From M3007 sp041741155 (lineage in GTDB: Bacteria > Bacteroidota > Bacteroidia > Chitinophagales > Saprospiraceae): 64,000 bases of DNA. Position 1 is the first letter of the stretch, and every line of letters begins with the position of its first letter. The position numbers and the translations under genes are program-made. This document shows, piece by piece, positions 1 to 8,221 of the stretch. The DNA lies in assembly GCA_041741155.1 (NCBI GenBank), contig JBGSKO010000154.1, positions 62,001 through 126,000 of the forward strand. Reading direction: 5' to 3'. The notes below the pieces were generated by a model. It saw nothing but the letters and a program-made list of their open reading frames with translations. It searched no databases and had not been told where the DNA came from.

Positions 1-64
1 CAACAGTATAAATGGCTTTAGAGTCTAATTTTAAACGGACCTTAAAACGCAAGACCTGCGCTCT

Positions 65-727
65 ATGTTTGCCAAAACCGATAGTGCCCGACCAACAATC
101 CTAACGTACCGACAAACACCTTGGATGAAACTCCCGTTGGACGAATCGCTTGCCCTGGAGGCTTTGCTGCGCCCGGAGACAGATATGGAACGCCATATCC
201 TAACAGTACCGGAGTTCCGACGCGGGATGCTCTGGGGGGAACCGCGTTTTGGCCACCCGGAAGGAAAGGTAGTTTTTCATATTCGGGAAGTGCTCGAAAA
301 TGTTGACTTAATCCCCGGACTGCCTAATGAACAGCGCCGACAGCTCCGGCTGATCACATTCGTGCATGACACATTTAAATACGCCGAAGACCGCGCGCAC
401 CCGCGCGACTGGAACAAACACCACGGCATACTGGCACAGCGATTTCTGGAAAAATTCTGCAATGACCGGACCGTACTCGATATCGTGGAAACACACGATG
501 ATGCCTACTATGCCTGGCTGGGACAAAAAAATGAAGAGTTTGGCAAGGAACATCCGCATAAATCGCTACAAGCATTGCTCACGCGCATAGGGTACTGTAT
601 TCAACTGTACTACCTGTTCTTCAAGTGCGACACTCAAACGGGCGACAAAACACAAGCCTCGCTGAAGTGGTTTGAACGAACAGTTCCGGGCATTACCACA
701 ATCCCGATTCGCGAAGCGATTTGGTGA
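65..727 (+). CDS. HD-domain protein (putative metal-dependent phosphohydrolase)
   Basis: The 220-residue product has the spaced His/Asp pattern of an HD domain: His72 in the segment HIREVL, the His101-Asp102 pair in FVHDTFK, His119/His120 in NKHHG, and a later THDD at about 144-147. HD proteins bind one or two metals and usually hydrolyse phosphate esters or nucleotides; the substrate here cannot be told. There is no signal peptide or membrane segment, so it is probably cytoplasmic. The first ATG is used; Met21 or Met41 are possible alternatives because no ribosome-binding signal decides between them. The gene ends 7 bp before the stop codon of the convergent permease gene. Family assignment is fairly safe, function unknown. 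Confidence 0.7.
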   Translation: MFAKTDSARPTILTYRQTPWMKLPLDESLALEALLRPETDMERHILTVPEFRRGMLWGEPRFGHPEGKVVFHIREVLENVDLIPGLPNEQRRQLRLITFVHDTFKYAEDRAHPRDWNKHHGILAQRFLEKFCNDRTVLDIVETHDDAYYAWLGQKNEEFGKEHPHKSLQALLTRIGYCIQLYYLFFKCDTQTGDKTQASLKWFERTVPGITTIPIREAIW

Positions 728-734
728 TAACCAC

Positions 735-1835
735 TCAACTCCTTTTGCGATACGACCACACTGCCAACCCATTGGCCACCAACGCGTACCCACAGACTGT
801 AAAAAAGTTGGTCTGGATATCCTGAAATCCCGCCCCCTTGAGCAATACCAACCGCATAAATGCTACAAAATAGGCGACCGGATTGATTTTGTTCAACACC
901 TGCGCCCACTCCGGCATACTGTCCAATGGCGTGAACAATCCACTCATCAGAATGAAAATAACCATGAAAAACCAGGCAGTAAACATGGCCTGCTGCTGCG
1001 ATTCGGAAAAATTGGAAATCAGAAACCCAAGCCCCAACATGCATGGCGTGAACACCGCTGTATAGCCAAACACAAGCCACAGGCTGCCGAGCATCGGAAT
1101 ATCAAAAACGAGTTTACCGACACTCAATCCTATCGTCATCATCACCAGCGAAAGCAACCAAAACGGTAGTAGTTTCCCTAAAATAAATTGCCACTTCCGA
1201 ATGGGCGTCACGTTCAATTGCTCAATAGTACCCACTTCCCGCTCCCGCACGATGTTCAACGCCGTCAAAAAACAGATGATGAGCGACACGATCACCCCCA
1301 GGATACCCGGAACCATAAACGTCTTGTAGTCCAGTCGCGGATTATACCAGTTGCTGTATGTAATGGACGGATTAGCCGATTCAACCGCTATTTCCCGCCC
1401 GTTATCGCCTGCCGCGACGATGATGCTTTGGGCGTAGCCCATACCCAAGCCTGCCTTGGTTGCGTTGATGGCGTTGGCCGTAAGGGAGACCACCGCGCGA
1501 TTTTCCCGAACAAGATCGCGTTCGAAGTGCGGGGGAATTTCCAGAATCATATCCACGCGGTCGGCAGCCATTGCCACGTCGGCATCTTTAGCGGCAAAAG
1601 ATGTTTGTTTCACCTGGAAATAACCCGACGCACTGAATCTGGACACCAACTGCCGCGACATAGACGACAGATCGTGATCCACCACAGCCAAGGCAAGGTT
1701 TTTTACCTCGTAGTTTGCGGCAAAGGACAACAGAAGGGTCTGGAAAACAGGCATGACCAGCAGCAACGGCAGCATGACGCGGTTCCGAAAAACCTGTAGA
1801 AATTCCTTTTGTACCAAAAACAAAACGGTTCGCAT
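735..1835 (-). CDS. ABC-2 type transporter permease (second permease of the export operon)
   Basis: This 366-residue membrane protein has the ABC-2 (YhhJ/YbhR-like) layout: one N-terminal membrane segment after a short cytoplasmic start (KEFLQVFRNR then a hydrophobic stretch), a large extracytoplasmic loop to about residue 170, then five hydrophobic segments in the C-terminal half, including GILGVIVSLIICFLTALNIV followed by REREVGTIEQLNVTPI, a typical coupling region. It is a paralogue of the next upstream permease, and the two probably form a heterodimer driven by the two ATPases encoded earlier in the operon. It is the last gene of the operon, separated from the preceding permease by 515 bp holding an antisense Uma2 gene. 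Confidence 0.88.
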   Translation of the reverse strand: MRTVLFLVQKEFLQVFRNRVMLPLLLVMPVFQTLLLSFAANYEVKNLALAVVDHDLSSMSRQLVSRFSASGYFQVKQTSFAAKDADVAMAADRVDMILEIPPHFERDLVRENRAVVSLTANAINATKAGLGMGYAQSIIVAAGDNGREIAVESANPSITYSNWYNPRLDYKTFMVPGILGVIVSLIICFLTALNIVREREVGTIEQLNVTPIRKWQFILGKLLPFWLLSLVMMTIGLSVGKLVFDIPMLGSLWLVFGYTAVFTPCMLGLGFLISNFSESQQQAMFTAWFFMVIFILMSGLFTPLDSMPEWAQVLNKINPVAYFVAFMRLVLLKGAGFQDIQTNFFTVCGYALVANGLAVWSYRKRS

Positions 1836-1849
1836 TTTGTATTTTCTTT

Positions 1850-1857
1850 TACTTTTG
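1850..1857 (+). promoter_or_regulatory. Bacteroidota -7 promoter box for the first Uma2 gene
   Basis: TACTTTTG matches the TAnnTTTG consensus of the Bacteroidota primary sigma factor and lies 21 bp before the ATG at 1879. A convincing -33 TTG box at the usual spacing is not obvious. The same octamer precedes the second Uma2 gene, which supports the call. Confidence 0.5.
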
Positions 1858-1878
1858 AAATCGAAATTTGATCAAACA

Positions 1879-2349
1879 ATGGAAGACGTACTCACTTTGT
1901 CCGATTACGAAATTGAACGCGGAAAACCTATGCCGAGTAAAAATCATGCAATTATCCAAAAACGATTGCTCTTAGCCATCTCCATCAAGTATCCAAGTTT
2001 GGATGTACTGCCCGAACTCGCTATTGATTTTCTGGTTCGCGACCGCGTGCCTGATCTGGCTTTTTACCGGCAGGTTGATTTTACTCCTGGCGACGACGAA
2101 ACCGTCATGACAGATATCCCCCTGGGACTGGTAGAGATTTTGTCGCCCAGTCAAAGCACCACCGACTTGATGCTAAAACGCGGCGAGTACTTCGGAGCAG
2201 GCGTCCTGTCGTACTGGATCGTTTTGCCCGATTTCCTGACAATCTATGTCTATTCTTCTCCAACCTCCTTTGAGGTTTTTTCCAAAAACGAAACCCTCGT
2301 TGACGAAAAACTCGGTATCGAGCTCGCGCTGTCCGAAATTTTTAAATAG
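1879..2349 (+). CDS. Uma2 family (DUF820) PD-(D/E)XK nuclease-like protein, short form
   Basis: The 156-residue product shows the Uma2 core: PD at 58-59 (RVPDLAFY), Glu86 in LVEILSPS, and Lys100 in DLMLKRGEY, which line up with the D-E-K catalytic triad of the restriction-endonuclease fold. Uma2 proteins are common in cyanobacteria and some Bacteroidota in many copies; their biological role is not established. The ATG at 1879 is chosen because it follows a TACTTTTG promoter box and begins with the usual family start; an in-frame extension to 1753 would overlap the permease start. It lies antisense inside the export operon, 1 bp from the stop of the upstream permease and 43 bp from the start of the downstream one. 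Confidence 0.8.
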   Translation: MEDVLTLSDYEIERGKPMPSKNHAIIQKRLLLAISIKYPSLDVLPELAIDFLVRDRVPDLAFYRQVDFTPGDDETVMTDIPLGLVEILSPSQSTTDLMLKRGEYFGAGVLSYWIVLPDFLTIYVYSSPTSFEVFSKNETLVDEKLGIELALSEIFK

Positions 2350-2350
2350 A

Positions 2351-3511
2351 TCACACCAGCCTGTCCTTAAAATTTCGCATACTCAGCGCCAGAAAAAACA
2401 CGGCCATCCCACCCAATACCAGCGTTTCTTTCCACAATATCTCCAGTCCCACACCTTTTATCATGATGCCCTTGATGATGGGGTTAAACCACGTCGCGGG
2501 TAAGGCCCCGCCGATCACCTGCAAGGGCATCGGCATGCTTTCTCTCGGGAAAATAAAACCCGATAACAGCACCGTCGGCATCAACAAGCCCAGTGCCGAT
2601 ATAAACATGGCGGTCATCTGATCCTTCGCCCGCGTGCTGATGAAAATTCCCAGCGACAACGCCACAAACATGTACAGCACGCACTCTGCCGCCAGTAACA
2701 GTACCGATCCGCGCATCGGCATCCCGAAAACCACAATGCCGAGCAGCACCACCACAGCCGCATTCACAAACGACAAGACGAGGTAGGGCGCCGTTTTTCC
2801 CAAAATAATCTGTACGGGTTTCAGGGGCGACACGAGCAATACCTCCATGGTACCCAGCTCCTTTTCCCGCGCAATGGTAATAGACGTCATCATGGCCGAC
2901 ACGAGCATCAGAATCAGGGTCATCACGCCGGGTACGAAATTGAATACGGCTTTTTGCTCGGGGTTGTAGCGCATCCGCGTTTCCGTTTGAATGATGAATG
3001 ATGAATGCTGAATGCTGAATTTTTGAGCGCGTTCCTGCTGGTAGGTGGCTATGATGGCGTTGGCATATTGGATGAGCGTGGTGGCGGTATTGGGGTCGGA
3101 AGCGTCGCCGATGAGCTGGAGCGCGGCCGTTGGCTGTTGGCCCGAGGCCGCAGGCTCAACCAGCGTTTGGGCAAAATTGGAAGGGAATACCACCGCCAGT
3201 TTAATCTTGCCGGTGCGAAAAGCGGGGTCAAGGTCATCTACTGATTCGAGGTTCTTTTCCAGCCGGAAATATCCGCTCGAAGTAAGCCGATTGGTCAGCC
3301 CGATACTCTCCGCGTCTTTTGATGGGTCGAGCACGGCGATGGCGGCGTTTTTGATTTCGTTGGTCAGTACAAAACCAAACAGTAATACCTGCGCTACCGG
3401 CATTCCAAACAGAATAAGTAGCGTGCGCCGATCCCGAAGAATGTGGCGAAACTCCTTGATAACGAACGCCCGGAAACGACTCGGCCTGGACAAACTATTG
3501 AATAAACCCAT
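2351..3511 (-). CDS. ABC-2 type transporter permease (first permease of the export operon)
   Basis: The 386-residue product has the ABC-2 export permease topology: the cytoplasmic start FRAFVIKEFRHILRDRR, a hydrophobic segment (LLILFGMPVAQVLLFGFVL), a long external domain, and a C-terminal bundle with the coupling sequence REKELGTMEVLLVSPL. It pairs with the paralogous permease downstream. The ATG at 3511 gives the usual family N terminus; an upstream in-frame ATG at 3544 would add 11 residues and would overlap, on the opposite strand, the ATG of the second Uma2 gene. The external loop contains residues encoded by a 7-bp tandem repeat (2989-3020), an uncommon insertion just before the conserved MRYNPE motif. 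Confidence 0.88.
   Translation of the reverse strand: MGLFNSLSRPSRFRAFVIKEFRHILRDRRTLLILFGMPVAQVLLFGFVLTNEIKNAAIAVLDPSKDAESIGLTNRLTSSGYFRLEKNLESVDDLDPAFRTGKIKLAVVFPSNFAQTLVEPAASGQQPTAALQLIGDASDPNTATTLIQYANAIIATYQQERAQKFSIQHSSFIIQTETRMRYNPEQKAVFNFVPGVMTLILMLVSAMMTSITIAREKELGTMEVLLVSPLKPVQIILGKTAPYLVLSFVNAAVVVLLGIVVFGMPMRGSVLLLAAECVLYMFVALSLGIFISTRAKDQMTAMFISALGLLMPTVLLSGFIFPRESMPMPLQVIGGALPATWFNPIIKGIMIKGVGLEILWKETLVLGGMAVFFLALSMRNFKDRLV
2989..3020. repeat. Heptanucleotide tandem repeat inside a permease gene
   Basis: Four consecutive 7-bp units are seen on the plus strand, GAATGAT twice then GAATGCT twice, followed by a partial GAAT. The repeat lies in the coding region of the permease and encodes the segment SIQHSSFI on the minus strand. 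Because seven is not a multiple of three, gain or loss of one unit would shift the reading frame. Confidence 0.85.
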
Positions 3512-3528
3512 TTTGATCAGTACTTTTG
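3498..3528 (+). promoter_or_regulatory. Promoter of the second Uma2 gene
   Basis: TACTTTTG at 3521-3528 fits TAnnTTTG, and a TTG at 3498-3500 lies 20 bp upstream of it, the expected -33 spacing. The box ends 14 bp before the ATG at 3543, giving a very short leader. It overlaps the first codons of the divergent permease gene. Confidence 0.55.
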
Positions 3529-3542
3529 TAAAAATTTTAGCC

Positions 3543-4190
3543 ATGACGCGAGAAGCAATCGCAACACCACCCGCTACTGTAAACCGCCCTGAAAAAATAG
3601 CCATCCACCTCCATGACGGGGAGGTTTTTCATGCTTTCCCTCAAATGACGGAAGTAGAGTTCGACGAGTTTTGCTTAGCCAACCCCAACCTGCGTCTCGA
3701 ACAAGACCCACACGGAAATATTACCATCCTCATGCCTAACTCCTACGATTCCGGCAACCATGAAATAGAAGCCGGTGCTGACCTCGTCCTTTGGAACCGC
3801 CGCACCAAACTCGGCAAAGTATTCAGCGCATCTACCCTGTTCAAACTCCCCGACGGCTCGAAACGAATGCCCGATGCAGCTTGGATTTCACTCGAAAAAC
3901 ACAACCAACTCAGCCCTAAAGAGCGCAAATCATTCGCGCAAATCGTCCCGGATTTTGTCATTGAGGTGCGGAGCCCTAGCGACCGCCTCGATACCCTGCA
4001 AACCAAAATGCGCGCTGTCTGGATCGCCAATGGTGTCCGCCTCGCTTGGCTGCTCGACCCGGAATCGCTACAAGCATGGGTCTTCCGTGCCAATCATACG
4101 GAAACGCATATCCCCGATTTCAACCTAATACTCACCGGCGAAGACGTCCTTCCTGACTTTGAATTTGACCTTAGTCTCCTCATCAGTTAA
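3543..4190 (+). CDS. Uma2 family (DUF820) PD-(D/E)XK nuclease-like protein, long form
   Basis: The 215-residue product carries the Uma2 core: Asp111 in RMPDAAWIS, Glu141 in PDFVIEVRSPSD and Lys155 in LQTKMRAW-like context, with the family's typical following segment on the inability to act away from its bound partner not being identifiable. An N-terminal extension of about 35 residues and the segment MTEVEFDEFCLANPNL, commonly seen in this family, precede it. The ATG at 3543 follows a good promoter box. The gene is antisense within the export operon: it starts 31 bp from the permease start and ends 20 bp before the ATPase stop. It is only distantly similar to the other Uma2 gene, so a recent local duplication is unlikely. 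Confidence 0.85.
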   Translation: MTREAIATPPATVNRPEKIAIHLHDGEVFHAFPQMTEVEFDEFCLANPNLRLEQDPHGNITILMPNSYDSGNHEIEAGADLVLWNRRTKLGKVFSASTLFKLPDGSKRMPDAAWISLEKHNQLSPKERKSFAQIVPDFVIEVRSPSDRLDTLQTKMRAVWIANGVRLAWLLDPESLQAWVFRANHTETHIPDFNLILTGEDVLPDFEFDLSLLIS

Positions 4191-4210
4191 TCCAAACTAA
4201 ATACTCCAAC

Positions 4211-4942
4211 TCACAACTGATTGCGCGCCAGTTTCCGAAACACCTCGTCCATATTTTCCGCCTGAAAAGTTACCTTCAGCGCTCGCGGTGTATCCAGCGC
4301 TTCTATTTTTCCATCTACCATAATGCTTACCCGATCGCAATACTCGGCCTCGTCCATGTAGTGCGTAGTCACCATGAGGGTCACGCCCGACGCGGCAGCC
4401 TCGTAAATCAGTTCCCAAAACTGCCGGCGCGCCAGCGGGTCTACGCCACTCGTAGGCTCATCGAGGAAAACAATTTTGGGCTCGTGCAGCAGTGCCACCG
4501 AAAAGGCAAGTTTCTGTTTCCAGCCCAAGGGCAACGCGCCCACGAGTTTGTTGGCTTCCGATTCAAGTTCCAGTTTTTGAAGTAAATCCGTTGTTTTCGC
4601 TTTGATTTCCGACATTTTCAATCCGTAAATACCGCCGTACAAACGGATATTCTCGCGCACCGTGAGGTCTTCGTACAAGCTGAATTTTTGGCTCATGTAG
4701 CCAATGCGGCGTTTCACCTGCTCGGGCTGTTTCCACACGTCGAAACCCGCCACGGTAGCCGTGCCACTGGTGGGTGTGATCAAGCCCGTCAGCATTTTCA
4801 GGGCCGTGGTTTTACCCGCTCCGTTGGCTCCAAGGAAGCCAAATATCTCACCCGTCTGTACGGAAAAAGTGATGGCGTTGACAGCGGTGAAAGCGCCAAA
4901 AGATTTAGTCAGGTGATCGGTGGCGATAACAGATTGCACCAT
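4211..4942 (-). CDS. ABC transporter ATP-binding protein (second ATPase)
   Basis: The 243-residue protein has a complete nucleotide-binding domain: Walker A GANGAGKTT near residue 40, a Q-loop region (YMSQKFSLYEDLTV), a degenerate signature LPLGWKQKLAF, Walker B IVFLDEPTSGVD, and the switch His in TTHYMDEAE. It corresponds to the C-terminal half of the fused E. coli YbhF ATPase. The start is 12 bp after the stop of the first ATPase, so the two are probably translated together and work as a heterodimer energising the two permeases. The missing LSGG in the signature is often seen in this subfamily. Confidence 0.92.
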   Translation of the reverse strand: MVQSVIATDHLTKSFGAFTAVNAITFSVQTGEIFGFLGANGAGKTTALKMLTGLITPTSGTATVAGFDVWKQPEQVKRRIGYMSQKFSLYEDLTVRENIRLYGGIYGLKMSEIKAKTTDLLQKLELESEANKLVGALPLGWKQKLAFSVALLHEPKIVFLDEPTSGVDPLARRQFWELIYEAAASGVTLMVTTHYMDEAEYCDRVSIMVDGKIEALDTPRALKVTFQAENMDEVFRKLARNQL

Positions 4943-4954
4943 GGGTAGCGAGGG

Positions 4955-5881
4955 TTAGGTGTGCTGCGCGATAAGTTCTATAAAACAATCCTCCACCGTA
5001 GCCACAACCGGCCTCACTTCGATGTTTCGGTGGTTCATAGAAACCAAAAATTCGTGAATTGCCCCAACCTGACGATCCGGGGTTGCTGCACTGGTGTGCA
5101 ACGACAAGTGCGCATATTCCCCAAACGCATGGCAAGATGCCGCACCCTCCAACCCGCGCAAATCCTGAATGAGGCGATACATTTCGTCGGAGCGCACGGC
5201 GAACAAAGGATGTCGAAAACCGGCAGTAATGCCCTTCGGCGTATCAATAGCCATAATTTGCCCCTGTTGCATCAGGCCGATGCGGTCGCACAATTCGGCT
5301 TCGTCCATGTTGGGCGTGCTGACCAGGATGGTAATGCCTGCTTCGCGCAGGCGCCGGAGCATATCCCAAAATTCTTTGCGCGACACGGGGTCCACGCCCG
5401 TACCCGGTTCGTCCAGAAACAGCACGCGGGGCCGGTGAATAAGGGCGCAACACAGAGCCAGTTTTTGTTTCATGCCGCCCGACAAAGCGCCCGCCCGCCG
5501 GTCTTTGAACGGCTCCAGTTGCACATAAATATCCCGGATAAGGTCGTAATTCTCGCGGATACGTACGCCAAACACATTGGCAAAGAAGCCAAGGTTTTCC
5601 TCTACCGACAGGTCCTGATACAGCGAAAATCGCCCGGGCATGTAGCCGATAATCTGGCGCAACTGCTTGTAGTCCCGCACTACGTCCAGGCTGGCCACCG
5701 TGGCCGAGCCGGTATCGGGCAACACCAGCGAAGTGAGCATTCGGAACAGGGTAGTCTTGCCCGCCCCGTCGGGACCGATAAGACCGAAAACCTCGCCCGC
5801 CTGCACGTCGAAGGTGATGTCCTGCACGGCGTGAACAGGGCCGTAGGATTTGGAAAGGTTGTGTACCTGTATTTCGAACAT
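4955..5881 (-). CDS. ABC transporter ATP-binding protein (first ATPase)
   Basis: The 308-residue product has Walker A GPDGAGKTT (with Asp where most have Asn, as in the N-terminal half of YbhF), a standard signature LSGGMKQKLAL, Walker B RVLFLDEPGTGVDP and a switch segment STPNMDEAELCDR in which the usual His is replaced by Asn. About 80 extra C-terminal residues follow the ATPase core. The missing switch His suggests that this site may hydrolyse ATP poorly and that the pair is asymmetric; this is an inference. The gene lies 34 bp after the HlyD-like gene in the same operon. Confidence 0.92.
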   Translation of the reverse strand: MFEIQVHNLSKSYGPVHAVQDITFDVQAGEVFGLIGPDGAGKTTLFRMLTSLVLPDTGSATVASLDVVRDYKQLRQIIGYMPGRFSLYQDLSVEENLGFFANVFGVRIRENYDLIRDIYVQLEPFKDRRAGALSGGMKQKLALCCALIHRPRVLFLDEPGTGVDPVSRKEFWDMLRRLREAGITILVSTPNMDEAELCDRIGLMQQGQIMAIDTPKGITAGFRHPLFAVRSDEMYRLIQDLRGLEGAASCHAFGEYAHLSLHTSAATPDRQVGAIHEFLVSMNHRNIEVRPVVATVEDCFIELIAQHT

Positions 5882-5915
5882 GGTAAATTGGTTTTGCTTT
5901 TTTGACAGGATGCAC

Positions 5916-6860
5916 TCAAAACTGCACCTCCGCCGGCATGCCGATCTTCAGCACACCCTCGGTGTTTTCTACACTGATTTTAATTGCGTACACCAGATTC
6001 ACCCGCTCTTCCCGGGTCTGCACAATCTTGGGTGTAAATTCCGCCTTCGGCGAAACCCACTGCACCCGACCCGAAAACTCCCGCTGTGCGCCATCCCCGG
6101 CATCAATGGCCACCTGTACATTTTGACCGACTTTCACGGCGCCCAACTGGTCGCCCGCCACGTATGCCCGGAGGGTCATTGTATTCAAATCTGCGATTTT
6201 GAACAGCGGCCTGCCAAAACTCGTCACTTCGCCCGGCTCGGCATATTTTACCAATACGGTGCCGTCCACGGGGCTGGCAATGCGGCACCTGGCAATCTGG
6301 TCATCCAATTGCGCAATCTGTTTTTGCAGGGGAAGTATCTCGGCTAAAAGCCCGCCTTTTTGCGTGGAAAGCGCCGCACCGGTAGCCGATTGCTGGCCCA
6401 GCAGTACGTCCATCTGGCGCTGCGCTGCCTCGATTTGGGCATTGAGGTCGTCCAGTTGTTTGGGCGTAGCCGCATCACTTTTCAGGAGATTTTCCAGCCG
6501 GCGTTTTTCGCGGTCAAGTGTGGCGAGTTGCTGGCGTACAGAGGCCATTTGTTTGTCAAAAACCGCGAGTTGGGCACTGATGGCCGGGCTTTTGGCTGCA
6601 ACGGCCTGAATGCTCGCCTGGAGTTGTTCCCGCTTCAGGACCAATTGTACAGAGTCAATGGCGCCGACCGGATCGCCCATGCGCAGGGGCTGCCCTTCTT
6701 CAACTTCCAGCGCCAGAATACGCCCCGATGCTTCGGCGCTGATGATGCGCTCGTCGGCCTCAAAGTTGCCGTAAGCATCGGCTTTGGGAGCGGAGGTTTG
6801 GCACGCGGAGAGGAGCAGCGCGAGCAGCGGAATGGCTGTTAGAATATTGATTTGTCTCAT
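5916..6860 (-). CDS. HlyD-family membrane fusion lipoprotein (periplasmic adaptor)
   Basis: The 314-residue product starts with a lipoprotein signal (ILTAIPLLALLLSAC, Cys about residue 20), followed by a half lipoyl motif (GRILALEVEEGQPLRMGDPVGAID), a long coiled-coil hairpin rich in Gln/Leu (about 75-190), the second half lipoyl motif (CRIASPVDGTVLVKYAEPGEVTSFGRPLFKIAD) and a beta-barrel C terminus. It resembles YbhG. It should link the inner-membrane ABC exporter to the TolC-like channel encoded just upstream. The ATG at 6860 is preferred over an upstream ATG at 6902 because it places the signal peptide at the N terminus. Confidence 0.9.
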   Translation of the reverse strand: MRQINILTAIPLLALLLSACQTSAPKADAYGNFEADERIISAEASGRILALEVEEGQPLRMGDPVGAIDSVQLVLKREQLQASIQAVAAKSPAISAQLAVFDKQMASVRQQLATLDREKRRLENLLKSDAATPKQLDDLNAQIEAAQRQMDVLLGQQSATGAALSTQKGGLLAEILPLQKQIAQLDDQIARCRIASPVDGTVLVKYAEPGEVTSFGRPLFKIADLNTMTLRAYVAGDQLGAVKVGQNVQVAIDAGDGAQREFSGRVQWVSPKAEFTPKIVQTREERVNLVYAIKISVENTEGVLKIGMPAEVQF

Positions 6861-6927
6861 TTTTAAGATTTTACCCTTACTTTCGGCATGTAATTCCTGC
6901 ATAACCTATGTTGCAATTTAGATTTTT

Positions 6928-8208
6928 TCACTCCCCCATCTTCGCCACCAACCGCTCCCGCGCATGCGCCAACTGCAACGTATGCGTTTTCTGCGCCAGA
7001 CGGGCCTGCGTCAACAGGTTGATTTGGGTCAGGTAGTCCGTAGCGGTCATCACACCGTTTTTCACCTGGGCGTCGGCACGGCTTACAATGTCGCTTTGCA
7101 GGGCCACGATCGCTTCGTCCTGTTTCAATTGCTCGCGGTATTTCACGTTCAAATCCCAGAAGTCTTTCACGGCTCCGGCCTCCAGTCGTTGCTCGAAGAC
7201 GAGGCGCTGTGCGTCCACATTTTTTTGTTGCAAATCAAACACCTGCGCGTCGCGGCTGCGGTTGCCCCAGTCGAACGGGGTCCAGGCAGCCCGCAAACCG
7301 ATAAGGGTAAACGGCTCTAAACCTGTTTCAAAAAAATTGAATGGATTGGGTCTCCCCAAACCTGCCTGAACGAACGCCTCGATGCGTGGCTGCGCCAACA
7401 GCCGGAGTCGGTCTTTTTGTAATTGGGCCGCGCTCTTTTGCGCTTCAAACAGGCGGTATTCCGGTCGTTTTTCCGGCAAGAGCGGTTCATCGGACCATTC
7501 GGACTGGACGAGGTAAAAATCCGCGTTTTCCCGCCCGAGCCATTTGGCCAGCACCTCCTGCAGCGCTTGCCGGTCGGCATGCGCCGCAGTGATCTGTTGT
7601 TCCGTTTTTAAAATCTGGATTTTCACCTGGTCTGCAGTGGTACGCAGCGCCGTACCCTGGGCCACGGCGCCTTCGGCTTGTTTCAGCCGGTTTTGCAAAT
7701 CCGCCTCCGCCGCCGTCAGCACCGCTTCGCTCTCCTGAAGCAGGAGTGCTCCGAAAAACAGGTCGGTAACCACCTCGCGCAACTGGAAAATATCCACGTC
7801 GGCTTGTGCAACGGCGAGGTCGTGCTCCACCGCACGCTGGCGGCGCAGGTACTTGTCCGAGCCGCCGTCCCAGATACGCTGGGCCACATCCACCGAGAGT
7901 CGGTACTGATCCCTGGGGATAACCGGAATATCGCTACCCGGAAAACTGAACGGCAGGCCAAACACATCGCTCTGCCAGGAAGCCTGAGCGCCGACCGAGA
8001 TGCGTGGCAGGTTGTTGCTTTGCACATTTCGGGTTTGAAGGGCGGCAATACTTTCGGCGTACAATTTCTTTTGTTGCAACGGGCTTTGCTGCACAGCCAG
8101 ATCGCGGCATTGCCGCACCGTGAGCGTGTCGCCGGCAAAACCGGAGAAAGGCAGAATGCCAAAGGCAAAAAGCAAAAAGCGAATGGACGAAAGGAAGGTG
8201 GATTTCAT
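6928..8208 (-). CDS. TolC-family outer-membrane efflux channel protein
   Basis: The 426-residue product has a signal peptide (SIRFLLFAFGILPFSGFAG) and the duplicated long-helix and beta-strand layout of outer-membrane efflux proteins, with the N-terminal motif TLTVRQCRDLAVQQSPLQQKK and a second repeat starting near residue 240. TolC-like trimers form the outer-membrane tunnel of tripartite exporters. It is encoded 13 bp after the TetR gene and 67 bp before the HlyD-like gene, so regulator, channel, adaptor, ATPases and permeases form one operon. Confidence 0.9.
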   Translation of the reverse strand: MKSTFLSSIRFLLFAFGILPFSGFAGDTLTVRQCRDLAVQQSPLQQKKLYAESIAALQTRNVQSNNLPRISVGAQASWQSDVFGLPFSFPGSDIPVIPRDQYRLSVDVAQRIWDGGSDKYLRRQRAVEHDLAVAQADVDIFQLREVVTDLFFGALLLQESEAVLTAAEADLQNRLKQAEGAVAQGTALRTTADQVKIQILKTEQQITAAHADRQALQEVLAKWLGRENADFYLVQSEWSDEPLLPEKRPEYRLFEAQKSAAQLQKDRLRLLAQPRIEAFVQAGLGRPNPFNFFETGLEPFTLIGLRAAWTPFDWGNRSRDAQVFDLQQKNVDAQRLVFEQRLEAGAVKDFWDLNVKYREQLKQDEAIVALQSDIVSRADAQVKNGVMTATDYLTQINLLTQARLAQKTHTLQLAHARERLVAKMGE

Positions 8209-8221
8209 AACTAATCAATGT

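Noticed and set aside
3045..3542. N-terminal extension of the second Uma2 gene to 3045
   Set aside because: The extension lies antisense to the permease gene, has no Uma2 similarity, and a promoter box sits just before the ATG at 3543.
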